The notes beneath the pieces are model-generated. The model was given only the letters and a program-made list of their open reading frames with translations. It had not been told where the DNA came from and made no database searches. Positions 26,120-34,747 of a DNA stretch of 64,000 bases are shown here, piece by piece; the first letter of the stretch is position 1, and each line of letters begins with the position of its first letter. The DNA lies in contig NZ_PPEL01000001.1 in the NCBI RefSeq assembly GCF_002899695.1, forward strand, positions 1 to 64,000, given 5' to 3'. Source of the stretch: Rubneribacter badeniensis (lineage in GTDB: Bacteria; Actinomycetota; Coriobacteriia; Coriobacteriales; Eggerthellaceae). The translations under genes were made by a program, and so were the position numbers.

Positions 26120-27268
26120 ATGGCATCTGCCGATCAAGGCATCATTCGCGAAGAGGTGGAATACCCCTCATCCGATGGGAAAACCCAGATCAAGGGTCTT
26201 GTGTGGCAGCTTCCCGAAGTGGCTTCGGGCACCGTCCCGCCGCGTGCCGTCTTCCAGATCGTCCATGGCATGGCCGAGCATATCGCCCGCTACGACGAGT
26301 TCGCGCGCTACCTGGCCCGGCGCGGGTTCGTCGTGTGCGGCGAGGACCACGTGGGCCATGGCCGCACGGCCGCTGCGGCAGACGACCTGGGCCATATCCC
26401 GCTCGAAGGCGGCAAGGACATCCTGCTGGCCGACGTGGACGGGATGCGCCGGCTGGTGGACGGCCGCTACGACGGCTGCTCCACGCCGTACGTCCTGTTC
26501 GGTCACTCGATGGGCAGCTTCATCGCGCGCGCCTACCTGCCGCGCCATCGCCCATGGGTGGACGCGGCCATCCTGTGCGGCACGGGCCATCCGTCGAAGG
26601 CCACCTCCCGGCTGGGCAACGCGCTCGCGCACCTCATCGCGCGCTTCAAGGGCGAGCGCCACCGCAGCAAGCTGCTCGACCGCATGGGCGTGGGCGCTTA
26701 CGGCAAGCGCATCGAGGGCGCGCGTATGCCCCTCGACTGGCTGTGCACCGACCCCGCCGTGGTGGACGCCTACCGGGCCGACCCGCTGTGCGGCGCGATG
26801 TTCACCGTGGGCGGCTACGCCGCGCTCACCGACCTCACCGAGGAGGTGGTGGATTTCATGCACGCTGCCCCCGGCTACCAGGTGCCCGTGCTGTTCGTCT
26901 CCGGCTGGGACGACCCTGTGGGCGGCGACTGGGGCAAAAGCATGCTCACTGCCGCGGAGCTGCTGCGCGCCATCGGCATGAGGGACGTGCGCACGATCCG
27001 CTACAAGGGCATGCGCCACGAGATCTTGAACGAGCCGGGGCGCGCCTTCGCGTTCGCGGACATCGCCGGCTGGGCGGAGGCGCGGCTGGCCGCGCGCTAT
27101 CCCGAGCACGAGGGGCAGCGCCACTGGGCCGAGGCGTGCCCCACCGCATGGCAGGACGGCGAGAAGACTCGGGACGAGGTGCGCGAAGGGTGCAACGAGC
27201 GCGCTATCGCCGACGCCCTCTTCGCGCAGGCCGCGCAAGCCGCGCAGACCGAGGAGGCCGCCTCATGA
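26120..27268 (+). CDS. Monoglyceride-lipase-like serine hydrolase
   Basis: The 382-residue protein is an alpha/beta hydrolase of the serine aminopeptidase S33/Hydrolase_4 type, close to lysophospholipases and monoacylglycerol lipases. It shows IVHGMAEHIARYDEFARYL, the DHVGHGRT segment, the nucleophile elbow GHSMGS and a late acid in SGWDDPVG with a histidine in GMRHE. It has no signal peptide, so it is cytoplasmic. It overlaps the glycerol kinase gene by ATGA, which suggests that glycerol released from acylglycerols is directly phosphorylated. The C-terminal ~60 residues extend beyond the usual fold. Confidence 0.85.
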   Translation: MASADQGIIREEVEYPSSDGKTQIKGLVWQLPEVASGTVPPRAVFQIVHGMAEHIARYDEFARYLARRGFVVCGEDHVGHGRTAAAADDLGHIPLEGGKDILLADVDGMRRLVDGRYDGCSTPYVLFGHSMGSFIARAYLPRHRPWVDAAILCGTGHPSKATSRLGNALAHLIARFKGERHRSKLLDRMGVGAYGKRIEGARMPLDWLCTDPAVVDAYRADPLCGAMFTVGGYAALTDLTEEVVDFMHAAPGYQVPVLFVSGWDDPVGGDWGKSMLTAAELLRAIGMRDVRTIRYKGMRHEILNEPGRAFAFADIAGWAEARLAARYPEHEGQRHWAEACPTAWQDGEKTRDEVREGCNERAIADALFAQAAQAAQTEEAAS

Positions 27269-28761
27269 CCGCCCGCTACGTGATCGCGCTCGATCAGGGC
27301 ACCACGTCCTCGCGCGCCGTGCTGGTGGACGCGCAGGGGCGCGCGGTTGACGCGGTGCAGAACCCGTTTCCGCAGATATACCCCCAGCCGGGCTGGGTGG
27401 AGCATGCGCCGAGCGATATCCTGTCCTCGCAGCTGGGCGCGCTGGCCGAGCTCACGGTGACCCACGGCCTCGGCCCCGGCGACATCGCCGCCATTGGCAT
27501 CACAAACCAGCGCGAAACCACCGTGGTGTGGAACCGCGAGACGGGAAGGCCCGTGGGCAACGCCATCGTGTGGCAGTGCCGCCGCACCGCGCCGCTCATC
27601 GAGGCGATCACACGCGATGCGGGCGCGGCGCGCGCCATTGCGGACAAGACGGGCCTTGTGCCCGACGCCTACTTCTCAGCCAGCAAGATCAAGTGGCTGC
27701 TGGACAACGTGCCCGGCGCCCGCGCCGACGCGCGGGCTGGGCGCCTCGCGTTCGGCACGGTGGACAGCTGGCTTGTGTGGACGCTCACGAACGGCGCGGT
27801 GCACGCCACCGACCCCACGAACGCCAGCCGCACCCTGCTCTACGACATCCACCGCGGCTGCTGGGACGATGACCTGCTTGAGCTGTTCGACATCCCCGCC
27901 TCGATGCTGCCCGAGGTGCGCCCCTCCTCGGGCGACTTCGGCGTGACGGCGAACCCGGCCGTGGTGCAGGGCGTTCCCATCCGCGGCGTGGCGGGCGACC
28001 AGCAAGCGGCGCTGTTCGGCCAGCGCTGCTTCGCGGCGGGCGAGGCGAAGAACACCTACGGCACCGGCTGCTTTCTGCTCATGCACACGGGCGGCGAGGC
28101 GTGCCGCTCGGCCCACGGCCTCGTCACCACGCTGGCGGCCAGCGCGCCGGGCGCGGCGGGGCCGGAGTACGCGCTGGAGGGCAGCGTGTTTGCGGCGGGC
28201 GCGCTCGTGCAGTGGCTGCGCGACGAGCTGGGGCTGGTGGACGCGGCGGCTGAGACGGAGGCGCTGGCGGAAAGCGTGCCCGACACGGGCGGGGTGTACG
28301 TGGTGCCCGCGTTCACGGGCTTGGGCGCGCCGCACTGGGACGCCGAGGCGCGCGGGGCGATACTGGGCCTCACGCGCGGCACGTCGCGCGCGCAGGTGGT
28401 GCGCGCCGCGCTGGAGGCGCTGGCGTACCAGGTGTATGACCTCGTCGTGGCGATGGAGGCCGACGCGGGCGTGCCGCTGCGCGAGCTGAACGTGGACGGC
28501 GGCGCGTCGACGAACGGTTTTCTCATGCAGTTCCAAAGCGACATCTTGCGCACGCCGCTCATCCGTCCGCAGAATACGGAGGCGACGGCGCTCGGCGCGG
28601 CGTTCCTCGCGGGGCTGTCCGCGGGGTTCTGGCGGGACGCGGAAGAGCTGCGTGATCTGCCCTTCGCGAGCGATCGCTTCGAGCCGCGGATGGGAGAGGA
28701 GCGCCGCGCGCGGCTTCTGGACGGCTGGTCGCGTGCCGTGGGACGGACGATGACCCGCTGA
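27265..28761 (+). CDS. glpK: Glycerol kinase
   Basis: The 498-residue FGGY-family kinase phosphorylates glycerol to sn-glycerol 3-phosphate. The sequence begins MTARYVIALDQGTTSSRAVL, with NQRETTVVWNRETGRPVGNAIVWQ, the SWLVW block, GDQQAALFGQ, and the late GGASTNGFLMQFQ signature. ATG 27265 overlaps the stop of the lipase gene as ATGA, so translation is probably coupled. No glycerol facilitator or glycerol-3-phosphate dehydrogenase is next to it, unlike many glp operons. Confidence 0.95.
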   Translation: MTARYVIALDQGTTSSRAVLVDAQGRAVDAVQNPFPQIYPQPGWVEHAPSDILSSQLGALAELTVTHGLGPGDIAAIGITNQRETTVVWNRETGRPVGNAIVWQCRRTAPLIEAITRDAGAARAIADKTGLVPDAYFSASKIKWLLDNVPGARADARAGRLAFGTVDSWLVWTLTNGAVHATDPTNASRTLLYDIHRGCWDDDLLELFDIPASMLPEVRPSSGDFGVTANPAVVQGVPIRGVAGDQQAALFGQRCFAAGEAKNTYGTGCFLLMHTGGEACRSAHGLVTTLAASAPGAAGPEYALEGSVFAAGALVQWLRDELGLVDAAAETEALAESVPDTGGVYVVPAFTGLGAPHWDAEARGAILGLTRGTSRAQVVRAALEALAYQVYDLVVAMEADAGVPLRELNVDGGASTNGFLMQFQSDILRTPLIRPQNTEATALGAAFLAGLSAGFWRDAEELRDLPFASDRFEPRMGEERRARLLDGWSRAVGRTMTR

Positions 28762-28873
28762 GGCTCGCCGTCCGGCGGGGAAGGCCGCAAAGCGCCCGGC
28801 GGCGTGACGGACGGCGCCAAACGGCAGGCGTAGATGACGGAAACGACGAGACGAGGGAAGAGGGGTTGCGCGC

Positions 28874-29314
28874 ATGAAGATCAGCATCGCGAGCGATCAT
28901 GCGGGGTTCGAGCAGAAACAGGCGCTGAAGGCGTATCTGGAAGAGGAGGGCCACGAGGTGACCGACCGCGGCCCCGACAGCGACGAGCGCGTGGACTACC
29001 CCGACTTCGCCGCGCTCGTGGCGCATGATGTGGCCGCAGGCGCAGCCGAGCGCGGGGTGCTCGTGTGCGGCACGGGTATCGGCATGGCCGTGGCCGCGAA
29101 CAAGGTGCGCGGCATCCGCGCCGCCAACGTGACGAGCCCTGTGTTCGCCTCCCTCGCGCGCGAGCACAACGACGCGAACGTCGTGGCCGTCTCGGGCCGC
29201 TTCGTCGATTTGGCCACGAACCGCGAGATCGTGGACGCGTTCCTCTCCACCGGGTTCGGCGGCGGCCGCCACGCAGGTCGCGTGGAGAAGATCGCCGCTC
29301 TCGAAAACGAGTGA
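28874..29314 (+). CDS. rpiB: Ribose-5-phosphate isomerase B
   Basis: The 146-residue protein interconverts ribose 5-phosphate and ribulose 5-phosphate in the pentose phosphate pathway. It has the RpiB features SDHAG at 7-11, DYPDFA, and the catalytic cysteine C65 in [11 protein letters not shown], plus the late [10 protein letters not shown] tail. Length is typical. It is followed 71 bases later by glyA, repeating an order common in Gram-positive bacteria. Confidence 0.95.
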   Translation: MKISIASDHAGFEQKQALKAYLEEEGHEVTDRGPDSDERVDYPDFAALVAHDVAAGAAERGVLVCGTGIGMAVAANKVRGIRAANVTSPVFASLAREHNDANVVAVSGRFVDLATNREIVDAFLSTGFGGGRHAGRVEKIAALENE

Positions 29315-29385
29315 CCCGGCGGCCCCGCAGCAGGGGCCGCTGTGCTAGCATACCGGTGAAACCCCTCGCCTTGAAAGGAGCCTTT

Positions 29386-30642
29386 ATGCCCTTGACCTAC
29401 CTGCCCGAGGCCGACCCGGCCGTCGCCGACGCGCTTCGCCAGGAGCTCGCGCGCGAGCGCGACTCCGTGGAGCTCATCGCCTCGGAGAACTTCACGTCGC
29501 CCGCCGTGCTCGAGGCCGTGGGCAGCGTGCTCACGAACAAGTACGCCGAGGGCTACCCGCGCAAGCGCTACTACGGCGGCTGCGAGAAGGTCGATATCGT
29601 GGAAGACCTCGCGCGCGACCGCGCGTGCGCGCTCTTCGGCGCGAACTTCGCGAACGTGCAGCCCCATTGCGGAGCCAACGCGAACTTCGGCGCGTACACG
29701 GCGCTCTTGGAGCTCGGCGACACGGTGCTCGGCATGAGCCTCGACCAGGGCGGGCACCTCACGCACGGCTCGCCGGTGAACTTCTCGGGGCGCTACTACA
29801 ATTTCGCCAGCTACGGCGTGGATCCCGAGACGGAGACCATCGACTACGACGAGGTGGAGCGCATCGCCAAGGAGGTGCGCCCCAAGCTCATCGTGGGCGG
29901 CGCGAGCGCGTACCCGCGCATCATCGACTTCGAGCGCATGGCCGCCATCGCCCGAGAAGTGGACGCGTACTTCATGGTGGACATGGCGCACATCGCCGGC
30001 CTTGTGGCCGCGGGCGCGCACCCGAGCCCCGTGCCGCACGCCGACGTCGTGACGTCTACGAGCCACAAGACGCTGCGCGGCCCGCGCGGCGGCTTCATCC
30101 TCACGAACGACGAGGGCATCGCGAAGCGCATCGACAAGGCCGTGTTCCCCGGCGCGCAGGGCGGCCCGCTCATGCACGTCATCGCCGGCAAGGCCGTCGC
30201 GTTCGGCGAGGCCCAGCAGCCCGCCTACAAGGAGTACATCGCGCGCGTCGTGGAGAACGCCCGCGCGCTCGGCCAGGGCATGCTGGACGGCGGCCTGCGC
30301 CTCGTGTCCGGCGGCACCGACAACCACCTGTGCCTCGTGGACCTCACGGCCGCCGACGTCACCGGCAAGGACGCCGAGAAGCTGCTCGAGGGCGTGGGCC
30401 TCACGGTGAACAAGAACGCCATCCCCAACGAGACGCGCAGCCCGTTCGTCACGAGCGGCATCCGCGTGGGATCGGCCGCGGCCACCACGCGCGGCTTCAC
30501 CGCCGACGACTTCTACGAGGTGGGCCAGCTCATCGCCGCCACGGTGTTCAATGCCGAGAACGACGCCAAGCTCGCCGACGTTCGCGCGAAGGTGGACGCC
30601 CTCCTAGCCGCCCACCCCCTTTATCCGGAGTTGGATTACTAG
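29386..30642 (+). CDS. glyA: Serine hydroxymethyltransferase
   Basis: The 418-residue PLP enzyme converts serine and tetrahydrofolate to glycine and methylene-tetrahydrofolate. Clear motifs are [36 protein letters not shown], the PLP lysine in [14 protein letters not shown] and the C-terminal [19 protein letters not shown] 29386 is chosen because AAAGGAG lies seven bases upstream and homology starts there. A simple 71-base gap to rpiB holds no riboswitch. Confidence 0.97.
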   Translation: MPLTYLPEADPAVADALRQELARERDSVELIASENFTSPAVLEAVGSVLTNKYAEGYPRKRYYGGCEKVDIVEDLARDRACALFGANFANVQPHCGANANFGAYTALLELGDTVLGMSLDQGGHLTHGSPVNFSGRYYNFASYGVDPETETIDYDEVERIAKEVRPKLIVGGASAYPRIIDFERMAAIAREVDAYFMVDMAHIAGLVAAGAHPSPVPHADVVTSTSHKTLRGPRGGFILTNDEGIAKRIDKAVFPGAQGGPLMHVIAGKAVAFGEAQQPAYKEYIARVVENARALGQGMLDGGLRLVSGGTDNHLCLVDLTAADVTGKDAEKLLEGVGLTVNKNAIPNETRSPFVTSGIRVGSAAATTRGFTADDFYEVGQLIAATVFNAENDAKLADVRAKVDALLAAHPLYPELDY

Positions 30643-30772
30643 CGATAAAAGCAAGACCGGGGACGGACCCCCATCCCGAAAAGGAGTGCGCGTTCCGTTC
30701 TGCCTTGCAGGTTGACAATCAGGCAAGAAGGGCGGGCCGGCGCGGTACCCGCCAAGCGAGTTCCGCACGAGC

Positions 30773-30795
30773 CGAACAGCCCAGCGGGCTGTTCG
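30773..30795 (+). other. Hairpin in the upp leader
   Basis: CGAACAGCCC pairs with GGGCTGTTCG around AGC, and GCACGAGCC stands on both sides as a direct repeat. The hairpin lies in the 226-base gap before upp. No T run follows it. It may be a transcriptional or processing signal; no known regulator site is recognised. Confidence 0.4.
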
Positions 30796-30868
30796 CACGA
30801 GCCAGGACTGCCCGAGCGACTGGGCGCCGTGCCCGCCCACCCCGCCCGGGATTGAAAGGAAGCAAACC

Positions 30869-31504
30869 ATGCCTTACGAACGCGTTACGGTGGTCGACCA
30901 CCCCATGGTGCAGCACAAGCTGTCCAAGCTGCGCAGCAAGGACACGTCCTCGAAGGACTTCCGCGCCCTCGTGCGCGAGCTCGCCCTGTTCGAGGGCTAC
31001 GAGGCCACGCGCGACCTCGCCCTCGAGGACGTGGAGGTGGAAACGCCCATCTGCAAGACCACGTGCAAGCAGGTGGCCGGCAAGAAGATGGTCATCGTTC
31101 CCATCCTGCGCGCCGGCCTCGGCATGGTGGAGGGCGTGCAGGAGCTCATGCCCTCGACGTTCGTGGGGCACCTCGGCATGTACCGCGACCCCGAGACGCA
31201 CGAGCCGCACGAGTACTACGCGAAGATGCCCGACAGCATCGCCGAGCGCGACGTGCTCGTGGTGGACCCCATGCTCGCCACCGGCGGCTCGGCCGTGGCC
31301 GCCATCCAGTACCTGCGCAAGATCGGCGTGAAGAACGTCAAACTCATGGTGCTCGTGGCGGCTCCCGCCGGCATCGAGGCCGTGCTCGCCGCCGACCCCG
31401 ACGTGCGCATCTACACCTGCGCCATCGACGAGGGGTTGAACGACCATGCCTACATCGTCCCCGGCCTCGGAGACGCCGGCGACCGCATCTTCGGCACGAA
31501 ATAG
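30869..31504 (+). CDS. upp: Uracil phosphoribosyltransferase
   Basis: The 211-residue enzyme salvages uracil to UMP with PRPP. It shows the flexible loop region [13 protein letters not shown], the PRPP-binding motif [12 protein letters not shown] and the uracil-binding C-terminal segment [26 protein letters not shown] precedes the ATG. It stands between glyA and the dCMP deaminase upstream of the ATP synthase genes, as in many Gram-positive genomes. Confidence 0.97.
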   Translation: MPYERVTVVDHPMVQHKLSKLRSKDTSSKDFRALVRELALFEGYEATRDLALEDVEVETPICKTTCKQVAGKKMVIVPILRAGLGMVEGVQELMPSTFVGHLGMYRDPETHEPHEYYAKMPDSIAERDVLVVDPMLATGGSAVAAIQYLRKIGVKNVKLMVLVAAPAGIEAVLAADPDVRIYTCAIDEGLNDHAYIVPGLGDAGDRIFGTK

Positions 31505-31713
31505 CGTCCGGAGACTGTTGTTTCCCTGGCTATGCGTCCGAGCGGGGACAGAAGCGTCCTGCCGGACGGTGGAACTGCTCGACGCTGCGAAGCGTCGATG
31601 CGCCCGATCCCGCCCGCCCTCGCGTGTAAAAGCACGCTCGCTCGCGAAACGGGGCGATCTCGGACACCTCGACGCTTCTCGCTGACTTTGCTGGACCAGG
31701 AAGGATGAAAACC

Positions 31714-32175
31714 ATGACCGAGCCGCTTGACCACCGTCCCAGCTGGGACGAGTACTTCATGAAGCTGGCGAACGAGGTGGCCACGCGCACCACGTGCATG
31801 CGGCGCGGGGTGGGGGCCGTCATCGTGAAAGATCGCCGCATCCTGGCCACGGGCTACAACGGCGTGCCCACCGGCATGCGCCACTGCGCCGAGACGGGCT
31901 GTTTGCGCCAACAGCTCGGCGTGCCGAGCGGCCAGCGCCACGAGATCTGCCGCGGTCTGCACGCCGAGCAGAACGCCATCATCCAGGCGGCGCGCTACGG
32001 CATCAACATCACGGGCGCGTCTATCTATGTGAACACGCAGCCCTGCGTCGTGTGCGCGAAGATGCTCATCAACGCCGGCATCGAGGAGATCGTCTACCAA
32101 AATCCGTACCCCGACGAGCTGGCTATGTCCATGCTCGAAGAGGCCGGCATGAAGCTGCGCGTGTTCGAAGGGTGA
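31714..32175 (+). CDS. dCMP deaminase family protein
   Basis: The 153-residue cytidine/deoxycytidylate deaminase-type protein has zinc ligands and catalytic Glu in HAEQN and PCVVCAK, with the family signature GYNGVPTG and the extra cysteine/histidine region HCAETGC. It probably converts dCMP to dUMP for thymidylate synthesis; ComEB-like proteins belong to the same group. ATG 31714 is preferred to the in-frame ATG at 31705, because AGGAAGG ends directly at 31704 and would leave no spacer. It completes a pyrimidine salvage pair with upp. Confidence 0.9.
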   Translation: MTEPLDHRPSWDEYFMKLANEVATRTTCMRRGVGAVIVKDRRILATGYNGVPTGMRHCAETGCLRQQLGVPSGQRHEICRGLHAEQNAIIQAARYGINITGASIYVNTQPCVVCAKMLINAGIEEIVYQNPYPDELAMSMLEEAGMKLRVFEG

Positions 32176-32449
32176 CGCGGAAGGGGAGCGCTGGAGGTTC
32201 TGCTTCGGTGTCAGTCCGCTTTCCCGTTTCGCTTCCGTTCCTTCATGGCATTTGAAGCTTTCGTCGAATCCTTCTTTCGCGACACGGTAAAGAATCGGCT
32301 GATTTCCGACGATATTGCACCGTGCCGTTAGCTCCGAGGCGTTCTTGCGCGCGTTGCGGTAAATAAATGGGAGTTTTTTCGAAATAATGTACCGAAACGA
32401 AGGGGAAAGAGGCTTTCCCAGGCGCTTTGAGTTGTCTTCGCGCGGCTTG

Positions 32450-32458
32450 TGGTACAAT
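32450..32458 (+). promoter_or_regulatory. Extended -10 promoter motif
   Basis: TGGTACAAT matches the extended -10 form TGnTAnnaT. A TTGTCT hexamer lies 15 bases upstream and TTGAGT 20 bases upstream, both off the best spacing. Transcription would run toward 32723 and the ATP synthase genes. Confidence 0.4.
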
Positions 32459-32722
32459 ATCGGAAAATTTCAGCCGATTCATTACCGAAGCGGCTCCTCT
32501 TAGGGTCGCGGTGCGGAAACGTCCGGTTGGCGACCGCGGGGGTGGCTTTGCTTGCTTGCAAATGACGGATCGGTAATCGCCGTATTCGGAAGGACGCGGC
32601 GGCTGAGGCGACGCCGCTTTTCGCGCTCGCCTCTCGGCGCGAGAATCGCCCGCTTGCGACATCGCAAGGCCCTTCATGTCGCCCGCATCGTTCGTCTGCC
32701 GGCAAAATCCCAGGAGGGGAAT

Positions 32723-33064
32723 ATGGACGCGCATGGCAACGCAGTGGGAGCCTCCTTTTCTGGGCCTTGCGAAGCGCTCGCTCGTCTGTTCGTAGCCCGC
32801 GCCGCCCGCGTCTGCCGCTTGTCGTCCGCGCCCAAGCCATTGCTTGCGTGCGACGATTTGCGCGGCGCATCGAGCCCCGCGCTGATTCGTCGCCCTCTAT
32901 GCCAATCCGAAATCGACACGGGCTCGTGTTCGCCCAGTATCGAGTCGAGCTTCCCTGGCCGGGCGCTTCGGAAGTCCCCTTCTCGCCCGAAGGACGGGGC
33001 CTTCCGAAGCGTTGGCAGGATCTCGCTCGGCGGGCTGACCCGGCCTCTGCCAATCCTGGCTTAA
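32723..33064 (+). CDS. Doubtful 113-residue open frame
   Basis: The only support is AGGAGGGGA placed three bases before the ATG at 32723. The product is rich in Arg, Ser and Ala with no family features, and its last ~55 codons lie inside a copy of the 167-bp repeat. It could be a gene truncated or extended by the repeat, a leader peptide region, or chance. Confidence 0.2.
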   Translation: MDAHGNAVGASFSGPCEALARLFVARAARVCRLSSAPKPLLACDDLRGASSPALIRRPLCQSEIDTGSCSPSIESSFPGRALRKSPSRPKDGAFRSVGRISLGGLTRPLPILA

Positions 33065-33066
33065 CA
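32899..33066 (+). repeat. Dispersed 167-bp repeat, copy C
   Basis: This copy, about 11 kb from copies A and B, shares the left block ATCGACACGGGCTC, the GAGTCGAGCTTCCC and CTTCGGAAG blocks, the late GCTCGGCGGGCTGACC, and ends GCCAATCCTGGCTTAACA. An internal stem CGCTTCGGAAG/CTTCCGAAGCG is perfect. It stands in the same orientation as the other copies. Confidence 0.7.
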
Positions 33067-33276
33067 TGGAGTCGTCGCCCGCGCATCGAAAATATGCGGT
33101 TATTGGGATCATGTCGCCCGCTTTATGCAGTTTTCTGCCCGGTTTTAAGACCGCTCGCCCGATTTTTGTAGGAATTTGTTACCTTATCGTGAGCGGGGCG
33201 GTAAGTTCGGCTATCATACGTTACGGCTTGATAGGATTCGCACGCGCATGCCGTGCGGCCGGCGGGAAAGCAGGAC

Positions 33277-33558
33277 ATGGCAGCAGCTATCGTGGTGGGC
33301 GCGCTCTTTGGCATCGCGGGGTTTTTGCCCCTGGTCGCAGGGCTGCGTATGACGAGACGAGTAACCGATACCAGCAACCTGGGGCACGCAGGGGCCCTGC
33401 TTCTTGGCGTGCTGGTCTCGGTTATCGTGATTTTCGCCGCCGCCATCGCCTGCGTGGCCCTCGCGCGCGATCTGGTTTTGCCGTTCGTTCTCGCCGAGGT
33501 TGCGGCCCTGTGCATTGCGGCCGTGGCCTTCGGTTTCAGTAAACTGGTGCGGAAGTAG
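33277..33558 (+). CDS. AtpI-like small membrane protein
   Basis: The 93-residue protein consists mainly of three hydrophobic segments (from AIVVGALFGIAGFLPLVAG) and a short basic C-terminus. Its place 18 bases before atpB is that of ATP synthase subunit I, a small protein that helps c-ring assembly or metal uptake in some bacteria. Sequence similarity to AtpI is weak by eye, so the identity rests mostly on position and membrane topology. ATG 33277 has GGAAAGCAGG upstream. Confidence 0.6.
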   Translation: MAAAIVVGALFGIAGFLPLVAGLRMTRRVTDTSNLGHAGALLLGVLVSVIVIFAAAIACVALARDLVLPFVLAEVAALCIAAVAFGFSKLVRK

Positions 33559-33576
33559 GATGGAAAGGTAAGACAC

Positions 33577-34359
33577 GTGAACCCTCTTGAGTCCCTTGCG
33601 GAGCAGGTGCCCCATCTCCAGCATTCGTTCGATTCGGCTTTCGTGTTCGGCTCGGGGTCGTTCGGCATGACCCAGTACGTGCTGTGGATGATCATCTGCT
33701 TCCTCATCACGCTCGCGGTGGTGCTCGCCGCCTCCAAGCGTCTCACGCTCATCCCCACGAACAAATTCGCGAGCATGGTCGAGTACGGCTACGAGTTCGT
33801 GAAGAAGGACATGGGGGAGAGCGCCATCGGCCACGGCTACAAGAGGCACCTGCCGTTTCTGGCCACGCTGTTCTTCTTCATCCTCATCAGCAACTTCGTG
33901 GGGCTCATTCCGGGCTGCAAGACGCCCACCGGCTCCATCTCCATCACCTGGGCGCTGGCGGCCATCTCGTTCGTGTACTTCATCTACTGGGGCATCAGGG
34001 CCAAGGGGCTCGGCGGCTACCTCAAGTCGTTCGCTCCGTCGGGCCTGCCCGTGGTCATGGTCCCGCTCGTGTGGTTCCTCGAGCTGTTCTCGACGGTGCT
34101 GCGCGTGCTGACGCTCGCCGTGCGACTGTACGGCAACATGTTCGCGGGCCACATGGTGCTCGGTATCTTCGCGCTGCTCACGAGCATGTTCATCGGCAGC
34201 GCCATACAGGGGGCGCCGGTGGACGGGGCCATCTCTATCGCTTGGGTGCTGTTCCTGTTCGCCATGTACGCGCTCGAGGTGCTCGTCGCGTTTCTGCAGG
34301 CGTACGTGTTCACCATCCTGAGCGCCGTGTACATCGGCCTCGCCACGTCCGACCACTAG
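33577..34359 (+). CDS. atpB: ATP synthase F0 subunit a
   Basis: The 260-residue membrane protein forms the proton half-channels beside the c-ring. The essential arginine is visible in AVRLYGNMFAGHMVL, and the late FLQAYVFTILSAVYIGLA segment is typical. The start codon is GTG at 33577 with AAAGGTAAG upstream. Early residues PLESLAEQVPHLQHSF are non-membrane, followed by hydrophobic helices. It is the first core gene of the operon order B-E-F-H-A-G-D-C. Confidence 0.95.
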   Translation: MNPLESLAEQVPHLQHSFDSAFVFGSGSFGMTQYVLWMIICFLITLAVVLAASKRLTLIPTNKFASMVEYGYEFVKKDMGESAIGHGYKRHLPFLATLFFFILISNFVGLIPGCKTPTGSISITWALAAISFVYFIYWGIRAKGLGGYLKSFAPSGLPVVMVPLVWFLELFSTVLRVLTLAVRLYGNMFAGHMVLGIFALLTSMFIGSAIQGAPVDGAISIAWVLFLFAMYALEVLVAFLQAYVFTILSAVYIGLATSDH

Positions 34360-34438
34360 GTCGCATCCGCGCGGCGCACCCGCCGCACCCGTTTCGGTTC
34401 CTTCGGCATGCAACGCCGTGGACATAGTCGTACTGGAG

Positions 34439-34459
34439 TCTTTGGGAGAGGCCCAAAGA
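34439..34459 (+). promoter_or_regulatory. Hairpin just upstream of atpE
   Basis: TCTTTGGG (34439-34446) pairs with CCCAAAGA (34452-34459) around AGAGG. It stands seven bases before AGGAGGAG, the ribosome binding site of atpE. Since the c subunit is needed in about ten copies per complex, the hairpin may help mRNA processing or translation of atpE; this is inference. Confidence 0.5.
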
Positions 34460-34477
34460 CGGTAAAGGAGGAGACAC

Positions 34478-34696
34478 ATGGACGGAACTCTCGTCATCGA
34501 CGCTCTGAAGCTCGTGGGCTACGGCCTGTCGACGATCGGCCCTGGCCTGGGCATCGGCATCGCCTGCTACGGCTGCTGCGTCGCAACCGCCCGCCAGCCC
34601 GAACTGCAGGGCCGCCTGTTCACGAACTTCATCATCGGCGCCGCTCTCGCCGAGGCCCTCGGCCTCATCGGCTTCGTGCTTACCTTCATCGTGTAG
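34478..34696 (+). CDS. atpE: ATP synthase F0 subunit c
   Basis: The 72-residue two-helix protein builds the rotating c-ring. The ion-binding carboxylate is E59 in GAALAEALG, and the polar loop is ARQPELQGRLF. The sodium-type pattern (Gln in helix 1, Ser/Thr after the Glu) is absent: helix 1 has GPGLGIGIA and A60 follows E59, so proton use is predicted. Helix 1 carries three cysteines, C30, C33 and C34, which is unusual. AAAGGAGGAG gives a very strong ribosome binding site. Confidence 0.96.
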   Translation: MDGTLVIDALKLVGYGLSTIGPGLGIGIACYGCCVATARQPELQGRLFTNFIIGAALAEALGLIGFVLTFIV

Positions 34697-34747
34697 AACG
34701 AGCCTCATTCGGACATTCGCCGTTTAAGGCTAAAAGGAGGTACGTAC

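Larger units (their letters stand above)
32176..33276. other. 1.1-kb region upstream of the ATP synthase operon
   Basis: The stretch holds no secure gene. It contains an extended -10 promoter motif at 32450-32458, a weakly supported 113-codon frame with a strong ribosome binding site at 32723, and a copy of the 167-bp repeat at 32899-33066. TATCAT at 33212-33217 could be a promoter nearer to the ATP synthase genes. Confidence 0.55.

Noticed and set aside
30711-30717. A perfect TTGACA as promoter for upp
   Set aside because: No -10-like hexamer is found 16-18 bases downstream; the following sequence is GC-rich.
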